The notes: generated by a model not told the origin, from the letters alone. Positions 25,807 to 36,160 are shown, counted from the first letter of the stretch. The stretch: 64,000 bases of DNA from Stenotrophomonas sp. HITSZ_GD (GCF_029543105.1 NZ_JARQXB010000007.1:1-64000), one strand, 5' to 3'. Program-made: numbers and translations.

Positions 25807-26451
25807 TCACAGGACCTGCGCGGTCACCGCCACGAAATGGCAAACGCTGCCGGCCAGCACGAACAGATGCCAGATGGCGTGGAAGTAGCGCACCGAATCG
25901 CGCTGGTAGAACCACGTGCCGAGCGTGTAGAACAAGCCGCCGGCCAGCAGCCAGCCCAGGGTGAAGGCGTCCAGCGAGCTCAGCAGGGGCTTGATCGCCA
26001 CGATCACCAACCAGCCCATCGCGATATATATGAGCGTGGAGAGCAGCCGGAAGCGCCCGGTGAAGAACAGCTTGAACACCACCCCCGCCACCGCAAGCGC
26101 CCAGATCGCGGTGAACAGCCCCCAGCCCCACGGCCCGCGCAGGGCGATGAGCGTGAACGGCGTGTAAGTACCGGCGATCAACAGGTAGATCGCGCAGTGG
26201 TCGAAGATCTGCAGGCGCGCCTTGGCGCCCGGGTGCGGGATGGCGTGGTACAGGGTGGACGCCACGTAGAGCAGCAGCAGCGTGACGCTGAATACGATCG
26301 TGGTGGCCAGCTGCCACGCATCGCCGTAGATCGCGGTGAGCGTGATCAGCACCGAGCCACCGGCAAGGGCGGCAATCGCGCCCAGGCCATGGGTGAGCGC
26401 GCTGGCGAGTTCGTCGCGCAGATCGGTGGAGGGCGATGCGTCGGCGTTCAT
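25807..26451 (-). CDS. Hemolysin III / PAQR family membrane protein
   Basis: The 214-residue protein has seven predicted transmembrane helices and the family signatures: HGLGAIAALAGG, STLYHAIPHPGAKARLQIFDHCAIYLLIAGTYTPF, and HAIWHLFVLAGSVCHFVAV near the C-terminus. The conserved Ser, Asp and three His positions form a zinc site like that of adiponectin-receptor hydrolases. E. coli TrhA (YqfA) affects membrane energetics; lytic activity is not implied. ATG 26451 is chosen over an upstream GTG. Confidence 0.93.
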   Translation of the reverse strand: MNADASPSTDLRDELASALTHGLGAIAALAGGSVLITLTAIYGDAWQLATTIVFSVTLLLLYVASTLYHAIPHPGAKARLQIFDHCAIYLLIAGTYTPFTLIALRGPWGWGLFTAIWALAVAGVVFKLFFTGRFRLLSTLIYIAMGWLVIVAIKPLLSSLDAFTLGWLLAGGLFYTLGTWFYQRDSVRYFHAIWHLFVLAGSVCHFVAVTAQVL

Positions 26452-26532
26452 GCGCGCCACGTTACCTCAGTGGAGAAGGATTCGCATCGCCGGCGGCGCC
26501 TCGCGCGGGCGCGCCGGCGCCGCGGCGGGCGA

Positions 26533-28137
<1,605 letters not shown>

Positions 28138-28206
28138 GAGCGAGCGCGCCGGGCGGCGCAGCGGAAGCGATCGGAGCCGCGCATTATAGCCGGCCCGGCC
28201 GGCGCA

Positions 28207-29061
28207 TCAGGGCGCGGCGGTCGCGGCTTCGGCCCGGGGCAGGCGCAGCTCGCCCAGTGGGCCGGCCATGCGGAAGGGAATCGCCGCCAGCCGCATCCCG
28301 GCATTCACCTGCACGGCGAAATGCAGGTGGGGCGCCGTGCTGTAGCCGGTTTGCCCGGACAGGGCGATGCGCTCGCCCGCCTTCACCCACTGCCCCGGCC
28401 GCACGGCCACGCCGTCCGGCGCCAGGTGAGCGTAGACCGCCATCGTGCCGTCGCGGTGGAGGATGCGCACCAGGTTGGCGGGCAGGGCGGGGTCCTCGCC
28501 GCCCTCCCGGTAGCCGGCTTCCACCTGCAGCACGACGCCCTCGCGCGCGGCCAGCACGGGCGTGCCGGCCGGCAGCGCGAAGTCCAGCGCGTAGCGGTTG
28601 GCGGCGTCGTGGTGGCTGAAGCTGCCTTCGTAGCCCTGGTCCACCCGCACCGGCACGCCGTCGAACGGCAGGCGCAGCACCTGGCCGTCGGGCACGGCGC
28701 GCGGGTCGCCGGGAATCGCATCCACCGCCAGGCGCAATTGCGCGGCGTCGTCCGCCCGCCGATACAGGTGTGCCAGCGCACGCCGCTCGCCCGCGCCCAG
28801 CACGGCGGTGGCGGGCAGGGCCGGCACGCTGTCGAAGCCTTCCGCTTGGCCCGCGCGCAGCCGCACCTCGGCCGGGCCCGGCCACGGGTTATCCACCCAG
28901 GCGACATAGCCGCCGCTGGCCGGTTGCAGGCGCAGCCACGCGGCGTCCGCGGGCGGCGAGGGCGGGGCCGGTGGCGCGTTCCAGCGCAGCAGGCGCTGCG
29001 CCGACCCGCCTAGCGGGACCAAGCACAGGGCGAGCAGTAGCGGGAGGCGGCGTCGCGACAT
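28207..29061 (-). CDS. Secreted M23 (LytM-type) peptidase
   Basis: The 284-residue protein has a signal peptide (to about residue 22), a linker/beta domain and a C-terminal M23 domain. Zinc ligands are visible as the His and Asp of SFSHHDAANRYALDF, with the catalytic histidines in AVYAHL and HLHF. Such enzymes are lysostaphin-like endopeptidases that cut peptidoglycan cross-bridges, though some family members are non-catalytic activators; here the ligands are intact. Start ATG 29061 is preferred over GTG 29085. It is divergent from the methionine operon. Confidence 0.9.
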   Translation of the reverse strand: MSRRRLPLLLALCLVPLGGSAQRLLRWNAPPAPPSPPADAAWLRLQPASGGYVAWVDNPWPGPAEVRLRAGQAEGFDSVPALPATAVLGAGERRALAHLYRRADDAAQLRLAVDAIPGDPRAVPDGQVLRLPFDGVPVRVDQGYEGSFSHHDAANRYALDFALPAGTPVLAAREGVVLQVEAGYREGGEDPALPANLVRILHRDGTMAVYAHLAPDGVAVRPGQWVKAGERIALSGQTGYSTAPHLHFAVQVNAGMRLAAIPFRMAGPLGELRLPRAEAATAAP

Positions 29062-29132
29062 GGGCCGGAATGATAAGGCGACCACCCCGGAACGGTTGCA
29101 GATGTATCCATCCTTTCATCCGCATGAAGCGA

Positions 29133-29161
29133 TTGACACGGGCGGAAGCCGGTGGCATCGT
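29133..29161 (+). promoter_or_regulatory. Promoter of the methionine operon
   Basis: TTGACA (29133-29138), 17-bp spacer and CATCGT (29156-29161). Transcription would begin near 29168, exactly at the base of the SAM riboswitch P1 helix. The -10 is poor but the fit with the RNA end supports it. Confidence 0.6.
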
Positions 29162-29167
29162 TCACGC

Positions 29168-29283
29168 ACCATCGAGACCGGCGGAGGGACAGGCCCTTTG
29201 ATGCCGGGGCAGCCCGCGGACAGCGTAAGCATCCGCGTAGGTGCCAAATCCTGCGGGGACCACCGCGTCCGCCGAAAGATGGT
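29168..29283 (+). promoter_or_regulatory. SAM-I (S-box) riboswitch
   Basis: P1 pairs ACCATC (29168-29173) with GATGGT (29278-29283). Between them are the conserved S-box segments: GGCGGAGGGACAGGCCC, the GATGCCGGGGCAGCC that corresponds to GAUGAAACCCGGCAACC, and GGTGCCAAATCCTGC. The order and spacing match the SAM-I class. It lies 84 nt before metX and should switch off metX-metB-hom when SAM is abundant. The GAAACCC variation to GATGCCGG is a divergence, so SAM-I family membership is firm but affinity is unknown. Confidence 0.93.
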
Positions 29284-29310
29284 TCGAACTTGCCTTCCGC
29301 AGGTCGAACG

Positions 29311-29340
29311 CGAGCTCCGCGAAGCTCGATGGCTGTTTTT
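29311..29340 (+). terminator. Probable riboswitch expression-platform terminator
   Basis: CGAGCT-N6-AGCTCG (29311-29328) is followed after 7 nt by TTTTT (29336-29340), between the riboswitch and metX. The stem is short and the U-run displaced, so the exact switching structure is unclear. Confidence 0.5.
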
Positions 29341-29366
29341 CCAGGAACGTCTCTCCGGAAACCGCC

Positions 29367-30398
29367 ATGAGTCTCGTGAACGCCGCCAACCGATTCCTCG
29401 CCAGTGACCCCGTCGCCGCCTTCGTGGCCGACGACCGCCGCCTTGCCGTGCGCGGCGAACGCATCATCACCCTGCCGATGCGCCACGCCGGCGCCCGCCA
29501 GGTGGCGCTGCGCTACGAACTGGTCGGCGCGGCGGACGCGCCGGTGGTCTTCGTCGCCGGCGGCATCTCGGCCCACCGCCACCTCGCGGCGACCGTCGAC
29601 TTCCCGGAGAAAGGCTGGCTGGAAGGCCTGGTCGGCGCGGGCCGCGCGCTGGACCCGGCCCACCGCCGCCTGCTGTCCTTCGACTTCCTCGGCGCCGACG
29701 GCAAGCTTGACGCGCCGATCGACACCGCCGACCAGGCCGACGCGGTGGCCGTGCTGCTGGACCTGCTCGGCATCGAGCAGCTGCACGGTTTCGTCGGCTA
29801 TTCCTACGGCGCGCTGGTGGGCCTGCAGTTCGCCATCCGCCATGCCGCGCGGCTGGCGCACCTGGTGGCGGTGAGCGGCGCGCACCGCGCCCATCCCTAT
29901 GCCGCGGCCTGGCGCGCGCTGCAGCGCCGCGCCGTCGCGCTGGGCCAGCTGCAGTGCGCCGAGGATCACGGCCTGGCATTGGCGCGCCAGTTCGCGATGC
30001 TCAGCTACCGCACGCCCGAAGAGTTCGGCGAACGCTTCGACGCCGCCCCCGAAGTAGTCAACGGCCGCGTGCGCGTGGCCGCCGAGGACTATCTCGATGC
30101 CGCCGGCGCGCAATACGTCTCGCGCACGCCGGTCGATGCCTACCTGCGCCTGTCCGAATCCATCGACCTGCACCGCGTCGAGCCTGCCGCCGTGGGCGTG
30201 CCGACCGTCGTCGTCGCGGTCGAAGGCGACCGCCTGGTGCCGCTGGCCGACCTGGTCTCGCTGGTCGAGGGCCTGGGGCCGCGCGGCAGCCTGCGCGTGC
30301 TGCGCTCGCCCTACGGCCACGATGCCTTCCTGAAAGAAACCGATCGCATCGACGCGATCCTCGCTACCGCCCTGCGCACCTCCGGAGAAACCGCATGA
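29367..30398 (+). CDS. metX: Homoserine O-acyltransferase, MetX family
   Basis: This alpha/beta-hydrolase-fold enzyme acylates homoserine, the committed step of methionine synthesis. The 343-residue protein carries VFVAGGISAHRH and the nucleophile elbow GYSYGA (Ser146), with the catalytic Asp in AVEGDRLVP and His in SPYGHDAF. Xanthomonas MetX-type enzymes of this short form are reported to use succinyl-CoA, so O-succinylhomoserine is the likely product; that is inference. It is the first gene after the SAM riboswitch and overlaps metB by 4 nt. Confidence 0.9.
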   Translation: MSLVNAANRFLASDPVAAFVADDRRLAVRGERIITLPMRHAGARQVALRYELVGAADAPVVFVAGGISAHRHLAATVDFPEKGWLEGLVGAGRALDPAHRRLLSFDFLGADGKLDAPIDTADQADAVAVLLDLLGIEQLHGFVGYSYGALVGLQFAIRHAARLAHLVAVSGAHRAHPYAAAWRALQRRAVALGQLQCAEDHGLALARQFAMLSYRTPEEFGERFDAAPEVVNGRVRVAAEDYLDAAGAQYVSRTPVDAYLRLSESIDLHRVEPAAVGVPTVVVAVEGDRLVPLADLVSLVEGLGPRGSLRVLRSPYGHDAFLKETDRIDAILATALRTSGETA

Positions 30399-31627
30399 GC
30401 CTGCACGATTCCGCCGACACCCGCTGTACCGCCGCCACCGCCGCGGTGCGGGCCGGCATCGATCGCGATACCGCTTTTGGCGCGGTCACCCCGCCGCTGG
30501 TGCTGTCGTCGAACTTCTCCTTCGATGGCTTCGGCAACAAGCGCCAGTACGACTACACCCGCAGCGGCAACCCGACGCGCGACCTGCTCGGCGAGGCACT
30601 GGCCGAACTGGAAGGCGGCGCCGGCGGCGTGATCACCGCCACGGGCATGGGCGCCATCACCCTCGTGCTGCACGCCTTGCTGCAGCCGGGTGACAAGCTC
30701 GTGGTGCCGCACGACGCCTACGGCGGCAGCTGGCGCCTGTTCAACGCGCTGGCCAAGAAGGGCCACTTCGACCTCATCACCGCCGACCTCACCGACCCGC
30801 GCTCGCTGGCCGATGCGCTGGCGCAATCGCCGCGGCTGGTGCTGGTGGAAACGCCGTCCAACCCGCTGCTGCGCATCACCGACCTGCGCTTCGTCATCGA
30901 TGCCGCGCACAAGGCCGGCGCGCTGGCGGTGGTGGACAACACGTTCCTCTCCCCGGCGCTGCAACGCCCGATCGAGTTCGGCGCCGACCTCGTGCTGCAT
31001 TCGACCACCAAGTACGTCAACGGCCACAGCGACGTGGTGGGCGGGGCGGTGATCGCGCGCGATGCCGAGGTGCACCAGCAACTGGTGTGGTGGGCGAACG
31101 CGCTGGGCCTGACCGGTTCGCCGTTCGATGCCTTCCTCACCCTGCGCGGCCTGCGCACGCTCGATGCGCGCCTGCGCGTGCACCAGGAGAACGCCCAGGC
31201 GGTCGCGGCGCTGCTGCAGCGCCACGAAGCGGTCGCCCAGGTCTACTACCCGGGCCTGCCCTCCCATCCGGGCCACGCCGTGGCCGCGCGCCAGCAGAAG
31301 GGCTTCGGCGCGATGATCAGCTTCGAACTGGTGGGGGCCACCGCGGCAGCGCAGGAAGCGGCGGTGCGCGCCTTCGTCGATGGCCTGCGCTACTTCACGC
31401 TGGCCGAATCGCTCGGCGGCGTGGAGAGCCTGGTCGCGCACCCGGCCTCGATGACGCACGCGGCGATGACGCCGGAAGCACGCGCCAAGGCCGGCATCAG
31501 CGATGGGCTGCTGCGCTTGTCGATCGGCATCGAGGCCACCGAGGATCTCATCGCCGATCTCGCCGCCGGCCTGGAGCGCGCCGACCGCGCGCTGGCCGAG
31601 AGCGCGCGCAAACAGGCCGACGCATGA
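30395..31627 (+). CDS. metB: Cystathionine gamma-synthase / O-succinylhomoserine (thiol)-lyase
   Basis: A PLP enzyme of the Cys/Met metabolism family that replaces the succinyl/acetyl group of acylhomoserine with cysteine (or sulfide). The 410-residue protein carries YDYTRSGNPTR, the VVDNTFLSP strand and LHSTTKYVNGHSD with the PLP-binding Lys206. The family cannot be split between MetB and MetZ by eye, but synteny with metX and hom favours gamma-synthase. It overlaps both neighbours by ATGA, giving tight translational coupling. Confidence 0.9.
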   Translation: MSLHDSADTRCTAATAAVRAGIDRDTAFGAVTPPLVLSSNFSFDGFGNKRQYDYTRSGNPTRDLLGEALAELEGGAGGVITATGMGAITLVLHALLQPGDKLVVPHDAYGGSWRLFNALAKKGHFDLITADLTDPRSLADALAQSPRLVLVETPSNPLLRITDLRFVIDAAHKAGALAVVDNTFLSPALQRPIEFGADLVLHSTTKYVNGHSDVVGGAVIARDAEVHQQLVWWANALGLTGSPFDAFLTLRGLRTLDARLRVHQENAQAVAALLQRHEAVAQVYYPGLPSHPGHAVAARQQKGFGAMISFELVGATAAAQEAAVRAFVDGLRYFTLAESLGGVESLVAHPASMTHAAMTPEARAKAGISDGLLRLSIGIEATEDLIADLAAGLERADRALAESARKQADA

Positions 31628-32709
31628 GCCAGGGCGCGCCTCTCGCATCGCGCCGGATCGCGCCGGCCACGCGCACGCCGCGACTGGCGCTGCTGGGCAC
31701 CGGCGTGGTCGGCAGCGCGTTCGTGGCGCGCTATGAATCGCTGCAGCAACGCCAGCTGCGCCTGCCGCGCTTCGAATGGCTGGCCAATTCGCGCGTGGCC
31801 CGCGATTGCGGCGCCGGCATCACGCAGGCCCTGCACGAAGCGCGCCAGGCCCCGCGCGACCACGGCGCCGAACTGCAGCCCTGGGCGGAAACCACCGCGC
31901 TGCGGGCCGGCGACGTGCTGGTGGATGCCACCGCCAGCGAAGCCGTCGCCAGCTGGCACGCCGACTGGCTGGCGCGCGGTGTGCACGTGGTCACCGCCAA
32001 CAAGCTCGGGCAGGGCGCACATTGGGAGCGCGCGCAGGCCATCGGCGAGGCCCGCCATGCCGGCGAAGCGCACTACGGCGACAGCGCCACGGTCGGTGCG
32101 GGGCTGCCGCTGCTGAGCAGCGTGCGCGCGCTCGTGGCCGGGGGCGACCACATCCATGCGATCGAGGGCGTGCTCTCCGGTTCGCTGGCGTGGCTGTTCC
32201 ATCGCTTCGATGGACGCACGCCGTTTTCCGAATGCGTGCGCGCCGCGGCCGATGCCGGCTATACGGAACCGGACCCGCGCATCGATCTCTCCGGCGAGGA
32301 TGTGCGGCGCAAGCTGCTGATCCTGGCGCGCGCGGCCGGCATCGCACTGCGCGCCGAGCAGGTGGTGGTGGATTCGCTCGTGCCCGAAGCCCTCGCCACG
32401 CTGCCGCAGGACGCCTTCGCAACGCGCCTGCCGGAACTGGACGATGCCCTGGCCACGCGCTGGCGGCATGCCCACGACGCGGGCCGCGTGCTGCGTTTCG
32501 TCGGGCGTTTCGATGCGCACGGCGCCACGGTGGGGCTGCGCGAACTGCCGGCCTCGCATCCGCTGGCCGGTGGCGGTGGCACGGACAACCGCGTGGCGAT
32601 CCACAGCGATCGCTACCGCGAGCAGCCGCTATTGATCCAGGGGCCCGGTGCGGGCGCGGAAGTCACCGCCGCGGCGTTGCTGGACGACGTGCTGCGCATC
32701 GCCGTCTGA
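31624..32709 (+). CDS. hom: Homoserine dehydrogenase
   Basis: The enzyme reduces aspartate semialdehyde to homoserine with NAD(P)H, feeding MetX. The 361-residue protein has a nucleotide-binding LLGTGVVGSAF, DATAS, GVHVVTANK and the substrate-domain GVLSGSLAWLF and AAADAGYTEPDPRIDLSGEDVRRKLLILAR. It resembles the dehydrogenase part of ThrA/MetL, without an aspartokinase domain and without a C-terminal ACT domain. It is therefore unlikely to be threonine-inhibited through ACT. As the last gene of the riboswitch operon it dedicates homoserine to methionine. Confidence 0.93.
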   Translation: MSQGAPLASRRIAPATRTPRLALLGTGVVGSAFVARYESLQQRQLRLPRFEWLANSRVARDCGAGITQALHEARQAPRDHGAELQPWAETTALRAGDVLVDATASEAVASWHADWLARGVHVVTANKLGQGAHWERAQAIGEARHAGEAHYGDSATVGAGLPLLSSVRALVAGGDHIHAIEGVLSGSLAWLFHRFDGRTPFSECVRAAADAGYTEPDPRIDLSGEDVRRKLLILARAAGIALRAEQVVVDSLVPEALATLPQDAFATRLPELDDALATRWRHAHDAGRVLRFVGRFDAHGATVGLRELPASHPLAGGGGTDNRVAIHSDRYREQPLLIQGPGAGAEVTAAALLDDVLRIAV

Positions 32710-32721
32710 GCGCGGCAAAAA

Positions 32722-32752
32722 CGCATGCAGTGCGGAGAGGACACTGCATGCG
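32722..32752 (+). terminator. Hairpin 1 after hom
   Basis: A perfect 11-bp stem CGCATGCAGTG / CACTGCATGCG with a 9-nt loop, 12 nt after the hom stop, preceded by AAAAA. It lies between convergent genes. Confidence 0.7.
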
Positions 32753-32753
32753 G

Positions 32754-32779
32754 GGAGGGCGGGCCGCAGCCCGCCCTCC
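32754..32779. terminator. Hairpin 2 between hom and the chitinase gene
   Basis: A perfect 11-bp GC-rich stem GGAGGGCGGGC / GCCCGCCCTCC with a 4-nt loop, in tandem with hairpin 1. It can serve the leftward chitinase gene; no T-run is present. Confidence 0.6.
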
Positions 32780-32797
32780 AACCTCTGGCCGGGGGCG

Positions 32798-34849
32798 TTA
32801 CTTCAGCCCTTCGCCCATCGTGCGCAGCAACTCGCCCTGGTAGTCGCCGCTGAACTCCCAGAAGAAGGCGCCGCCCAGGCCCTGCACCTTCACGTAGTTC
32901 ATCTTCTCGGTGACCAACGCCGGGTTGTCGTAGCTCCAGAAGGTGTTGCCGTCGTACTTCCAGTGCGCGCGCGCCTGCGAATCGATGTAGCTGGTGCCGG
33001 CACGGCCACGCAGCACCTTGTAGTCCTCGTTGCCGGCCTCGTAGGTGCCCGGCGCGGCGCTGCCGTTCTGGTACAGGCCGTTGTTGGCGCTGGATACGCC
33101 GGTCCAGCCACGGCCGTAGAAGCCGATGCCCAGGTTGAGCTTGGAGGCCGGCACGCCGCGGTCGAGGAACGCCTGGATGGCGTCGTTGCTGTTGTAGTAG
33201 CGCTGGTCGCCGGTCGAAGGATCGGCGGTGGAGCTGAACAGCGCGGAGTGGTGGTTGGTCTTCGTATCCCAGCTGCCGTGGAAGTCATAGGTCATGACGT
33301 TGATGTAATCCACCGAGGCCGCGTACAGGTTGGGATCGGTCACGCGCACCTTGTCCACGCCGGCGCCGACTGCCACGGTGAGCAGCAGGCCCGAACGCAC
33401 CGCATCGAGCTGGCGGCGGAACTCGGCCAGCAGCGCGGTGTAGTTCTGGCGCTCCTCCGCGGTGCCGCAGGCCAGGCCGCAGGCGGCCGGGTATTCCCAG
33501 TCGATGTCGATGCCGTCGAACACGCCGGCCGCTGCCGCCGTGCCGCCCGCGCCGTCGGTGACCGGCAGGTTGCCGCGGATGTAGGCATCGATGCACGAGG
33601 CCACGAAGGCCTGGCGGTTCTCCGGGCGGGCGGCGCTGGCGAAGCCGCGCGACCAGGTCCAGCCGCCGAGCGAGATCAGCACCTTCAACCCCGGATGCTT
33701 GGCCTTGAGCTTCTTGAGCTGGTTCCAGTTGCCGCGCAGCGGCTGGTCCCAGGTGTCGCCCACGCCATCCACGCTTTGCCCCGCGGCGAAGGACTTGGTG
33801 TAGTCGGCGAACGCATCGCCGCCTTCGCCGGTGGATTCGTTCGAGGGAATGGTCTTGCCGACCTCGCACAGGTTGTTGCGCACGTTGCCGAACGCGTAGT
33901 TGATGTGGGTCAGGTAGCCCGCCGCGCCGCTGCTCTCGATGTCCTTCACCTGGTAATTGCGGCCGTAGATGCCCCACTGGGTGAAGTAGCCGATGACGCG
34001 CTTGTTGCCGCCGTTGCCCGTGGCCACCTTGGTGCGCACGCTAATTTGCGCGCTGTTGGCCGAGACGTTGCCGGCGTTGTCGCGGGCGCGCACGGTGTAG
34101 GTGTAGGCGGTGTCGGGCTGCAGCGCGGAGTCGGTGTACGAAGTCGTCGTCGGCGAGCCCACCAGGGTGCCGTTGCGGTACACGTTGTAGCCGGCCAGGC
34201 CGCTGCCGCCGGTATCGGTCGATGCGCTCCACGCCAAGGTGATGCTGGCGCTGGTCTGCGAGCTGGACGCCAACCCGCTCGGCACGCTCGGCGCGGTGGT
34301 GTCGGTGCTGGTGGCGTTGACGGTGATGCCGACCGCGCTGGAGGTGGTGCTGGCGCCGGCGTTGTCGGTGGCCTTGGCGGTGAGCGAATAACTGCCGGCC
34401 GTCGCGCCGCTCCAGGTCACGCTGTAGGGCGCGCTGGTGTCGGTGCCCAACGAGGTGGTGCCGCGGAAGAATTCGACCTTGCTGATGGTGCCGTCGCTGT
34501 CGCTCGCGGTGGCGTTGAGCGTGATCGTGGCGCCCGCCGTGTAGGTGGTGCCGGCGGTGGGTGCGGTCAGCGCCACGGTCGGGGGCGTGTTGCCGCCGGT
34601 CGTGCCGCAGGTGCCCAGTTCCTGGTACCAGCCGCAGCTGGTGCAGTAGGTCGGCGAGACGTTCCAGATCTGCGTGGTGGTCTGGTAGAGCTTGCCCTGG
34701 TAGGTCAGCTTCGCGCCGGCCTGGTAGATCGTGGCGGCGTTCCATTCGGATACGCCACTACAGGAAACGGACTGTGCCTGGGCCTGGAAAGCCAGGGCCA
34801 GGCCGGTGCAACCGCACAACAGCCAAGCTAAGGCGTGTTTCACGTTCAC
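32798..34849 (-). CDS. Secreted multidomain GH18 chitinase
   Basis: The 683-residue exported enzyme degrades chitin. Domains in order are a signal peptide (about 1-26, ending AQAQS), a CBM5/12-type chitin-binding domain (33-81, Trp-rich, EWNAATIYQAGAKLTYQGKLY), an Ig/PKD-like domain (88-178), a fibronectin type III domain (184-273) and a GH18 barrel (283-683). The catalytic DGIDIDWEY has the acid Glu452, and MTYDFHGSWD is intact. Start is GTG 34849, since AGGAG lies 7 nt upstream. Two LacI-type operator candidates lie in its upstream region. Thr/Ser/Gly-rich linkers are typical of secreted polysaccharidases. Confidence 0.95.
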   Translation of the reverse strand: MNVKHALAWLLCGCTGLALAFQAQAQSVSCSGVSEWNAATIYQAGAKLTYQGKLYQTTTQIWNVSPTYCTSCGWYQELGTCGTTGGNTPPTVALTAPTAGTTYTAGATITLNATASDSDGTISKVEFFRGTTSLGTDTSAPYSVTWSGATAGSYSLTAKATDNAGASTTSSAVGITVNATSTDTTAPSVPSGLASSSQTSASITLAWSASTDTGGSGLAGYNVYRNGTLVGSPTTTSYTDSALQPDTAYTYTVRARDNAGNVSANSAQISVRTKVATGNGGNKRVIGYFTQWGIYGRNYQVKDIESSGAAGYLTHINYAFGNVRNNLCEVGKTIPSNESTGEGGDAFADYTKSFAAGQSVDGVGDTWDQPLRGNWNQLKKLKAKHPGLKVLISLGGWTWSRGFASAARPENRQAFVASCIDAYIRGNLPVTDGAGGTAAAAGVFDGIDIDWEYPAACGLACGTAEERQNYTALLAEFRRQLDAVRSGLLLTVAVGAGVDKVRVTDPNLYAASVDYINVMTYDFHGSWDTKTNHHSALFSSTADPSTGDQRYYNSNDAIQAFLDRGVPASKLNLGIGFYGRGWTGVSSANNGLYQNGSAAPGTYEAGNEDYKVLRGRAGTSYIDSQARAHWKYDGNTFWSYDNPALVTEKMNYVKVQGLGGAFFWEFSGDYQGELLRTMGEGLK

Positions 34850-34983
34850 GATAGATCTCCTGTCCGGTAGATGGATGTCCCTTCCCCGGCGTTGCGCCGG
34901 GTCTTCCCCCTGTGGCAACGAATTGCGGTGATCGCGAAGCGGGCCAGGCCATCGCGGCCGGCCGACAGACCATCAACCAGTGG

Positions 34984-34997
34984 TGATAACGTTGTCA
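34984..34997. promoter_or_regulatory. LacI-type operator candidate upstream of the chitinase
   Basis: TGATAACGTTGTCA is a palindrome with one mismatch and the central AACGTT typical of LacI/PurR-family operators. It lies about 140 bp upstream of the chitinase start. Confidence 0.6.
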
Positions 34998-35041
34998 ACA
35001 GACGGTCATGAGAAACCCGCCGGACTGTGACGTTCTTCCGG

Positions 35042-35055
35042 TGACAACGTTTACA
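35042..35055. promoter_or_regulatory. Second LacI-type operator candidate
   Basis: TGACAACGTTTACA shares the TGA-N-AACGTT core with the site at 34984, 58 bp away centre to centre. It has two mismatches to perfect symmetry. It lies between the chitinase and the hydrolase stop at 35106. Confidence 0.5.
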
Positions 35056-35105
35056 GAGGGCGCCTGGTGCTGCACCGCCGCATCGCGGCGGGGCGGCGGG
35101 GGCGG

Positions 35106-36104
35106 TCAGGGCGCCAGTGCTTTCAGCAGCGCGGCATTGAAGCGGGCCGGGTCCTGCACCTGCGGCGAATGCCCCAGGTCGGCGAACTCCACCAGGGTCG
35201 CGCCGGGAATCGCCGCCGCGGCCCGCTTGCCGAGCGCCGGGTAGTCGCCGATGCGCGCGCGCACCTGCGGCGGCGCCGCGTCGCGGCCAATCGCCGTGCG
35301 GTCCTTGAGGCCGATGAACAACGTGGTGGGCACCGCCAGCTGGGGCAGTTCGTAGACCACCGGCTGGTTGAACACCATGTCCGAGGTCAGTGCCTGGCTC
35401 CAGGCCACCGCCTGCTTGCCGGGGCCGGCGTACATGCCCGCCTGCATGCGCGCCCAGCGCTCGTAAGCCGGCTTCCAGTCACCGCCGTAGTACACCTCGC
35501 GCTGGTAGCGCTGGATGCTGGCGAAATCGGTCTTCAATTCGCCGGCGTACCAGGCATCGACGCTGCGCCATGGCACGCCTTCGGCCTTCCAGTCTTCCAG
35601 GCCGATCGGGTCGACCAGCGCCAGGTGCTCCACGGCCTGCGGAAACAGCAGCGCGTAGCGGATGGCGAGCATGCCGCCCATCGAGTGCCCGACCACGCTG
35701 GCGCGTTCGACGCCCAACTGTTGCAGCAGTGCATGCGTATTGGCCGCGAGCTGCGCGAGCGAATACTGGTAGCCGGCCGGCTTGCTCGATTTGCAAAAGC
35801 CCACCTGGTCGGGCGCGATCACGCGATAGCCGGCCTGCGCCAGTGCGGCGATCGTGTCCTGCCAGGTGGCGGCGCAAAAGTTCTTGCCATGCAGCAGCAC
35901 CGCGGTGCGTCCGTTGGGCTGGCCGGTCGGCGCCACGTCGAGGTACGCCATTTCCAGCGGCTGCCGCTGCGATTCCAACGCGAACGTGTGCACGGGATAG
36001 GGATACGCGAAGCCCTCCAGACGCGGGCCGTAGGTGTCGGCGGCGAGCGCGGGCGTGGCCAGCAGGGCGGCGGCGAAAGCGAGCGTGGACAGGACAGGGC
36101 GCAT
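35106..36104 (-). CDS. Exported alpha/beta hydrolase
   Basis: The 332-residue protein has a signal peptide ending near ALA|ADTYGPRLEG, the oxyanion motif LLHGKNFCAATW, the nucleophile elbow VVGHSMGG (Ser141) and a late His in ADLGHSPQVQDP. The pattern LEGFAYPYPVHTFALESQRQPLEMAYLDVAP belongs to a group of periplasmic hydrolases of unknown substrate. It ends 256 bp from the chitinase gene start region, on the same strand, and starts 56 nt after the sdaA stop, so it may be transcribed with sdaA. Confidence 0.85.
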   Translation of the reverse strand: MRPVLSTLAFAAALLATPALAADTYGPRLEGFAYPYPVHTFALESQRQPLEMAYLDVAPTGQPNGRTAVLLHGKNFCAATWQDTIAALAQAGYRVIAPDQVGFCKSSKPAGYQYSLAQLAANTHALLQQLGVERASVVGHSMGGMLAIRYALLFPQAVEHLALVDPIGLEDWKAEGVPWRSVDAWYAGELKTDFASIQRYQREVYYGGDWKPAYERWARMQAGMYAGPGKQAVAWSQALTSDMVFNQPVVYELPQLAVPTTLFIGLKDRTAIGRDAAPPQVRARIGDYPALGKRAAAAIPGATLVEFADLGHSPQVQDPARFNAALLKALAP

Positions 36105-36160
36105 GCGCGGCCTCCGGGCGGGGGAGGCCGCAGGGTAGCGCAGCGGGACGTGCCCGCCCG

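Noticed and set aside
25807-26451. Hemolysin toxin
   Set aside because: The hemolysin III name is historical; the protein is a PAQR/TrhA-type membrane protein.
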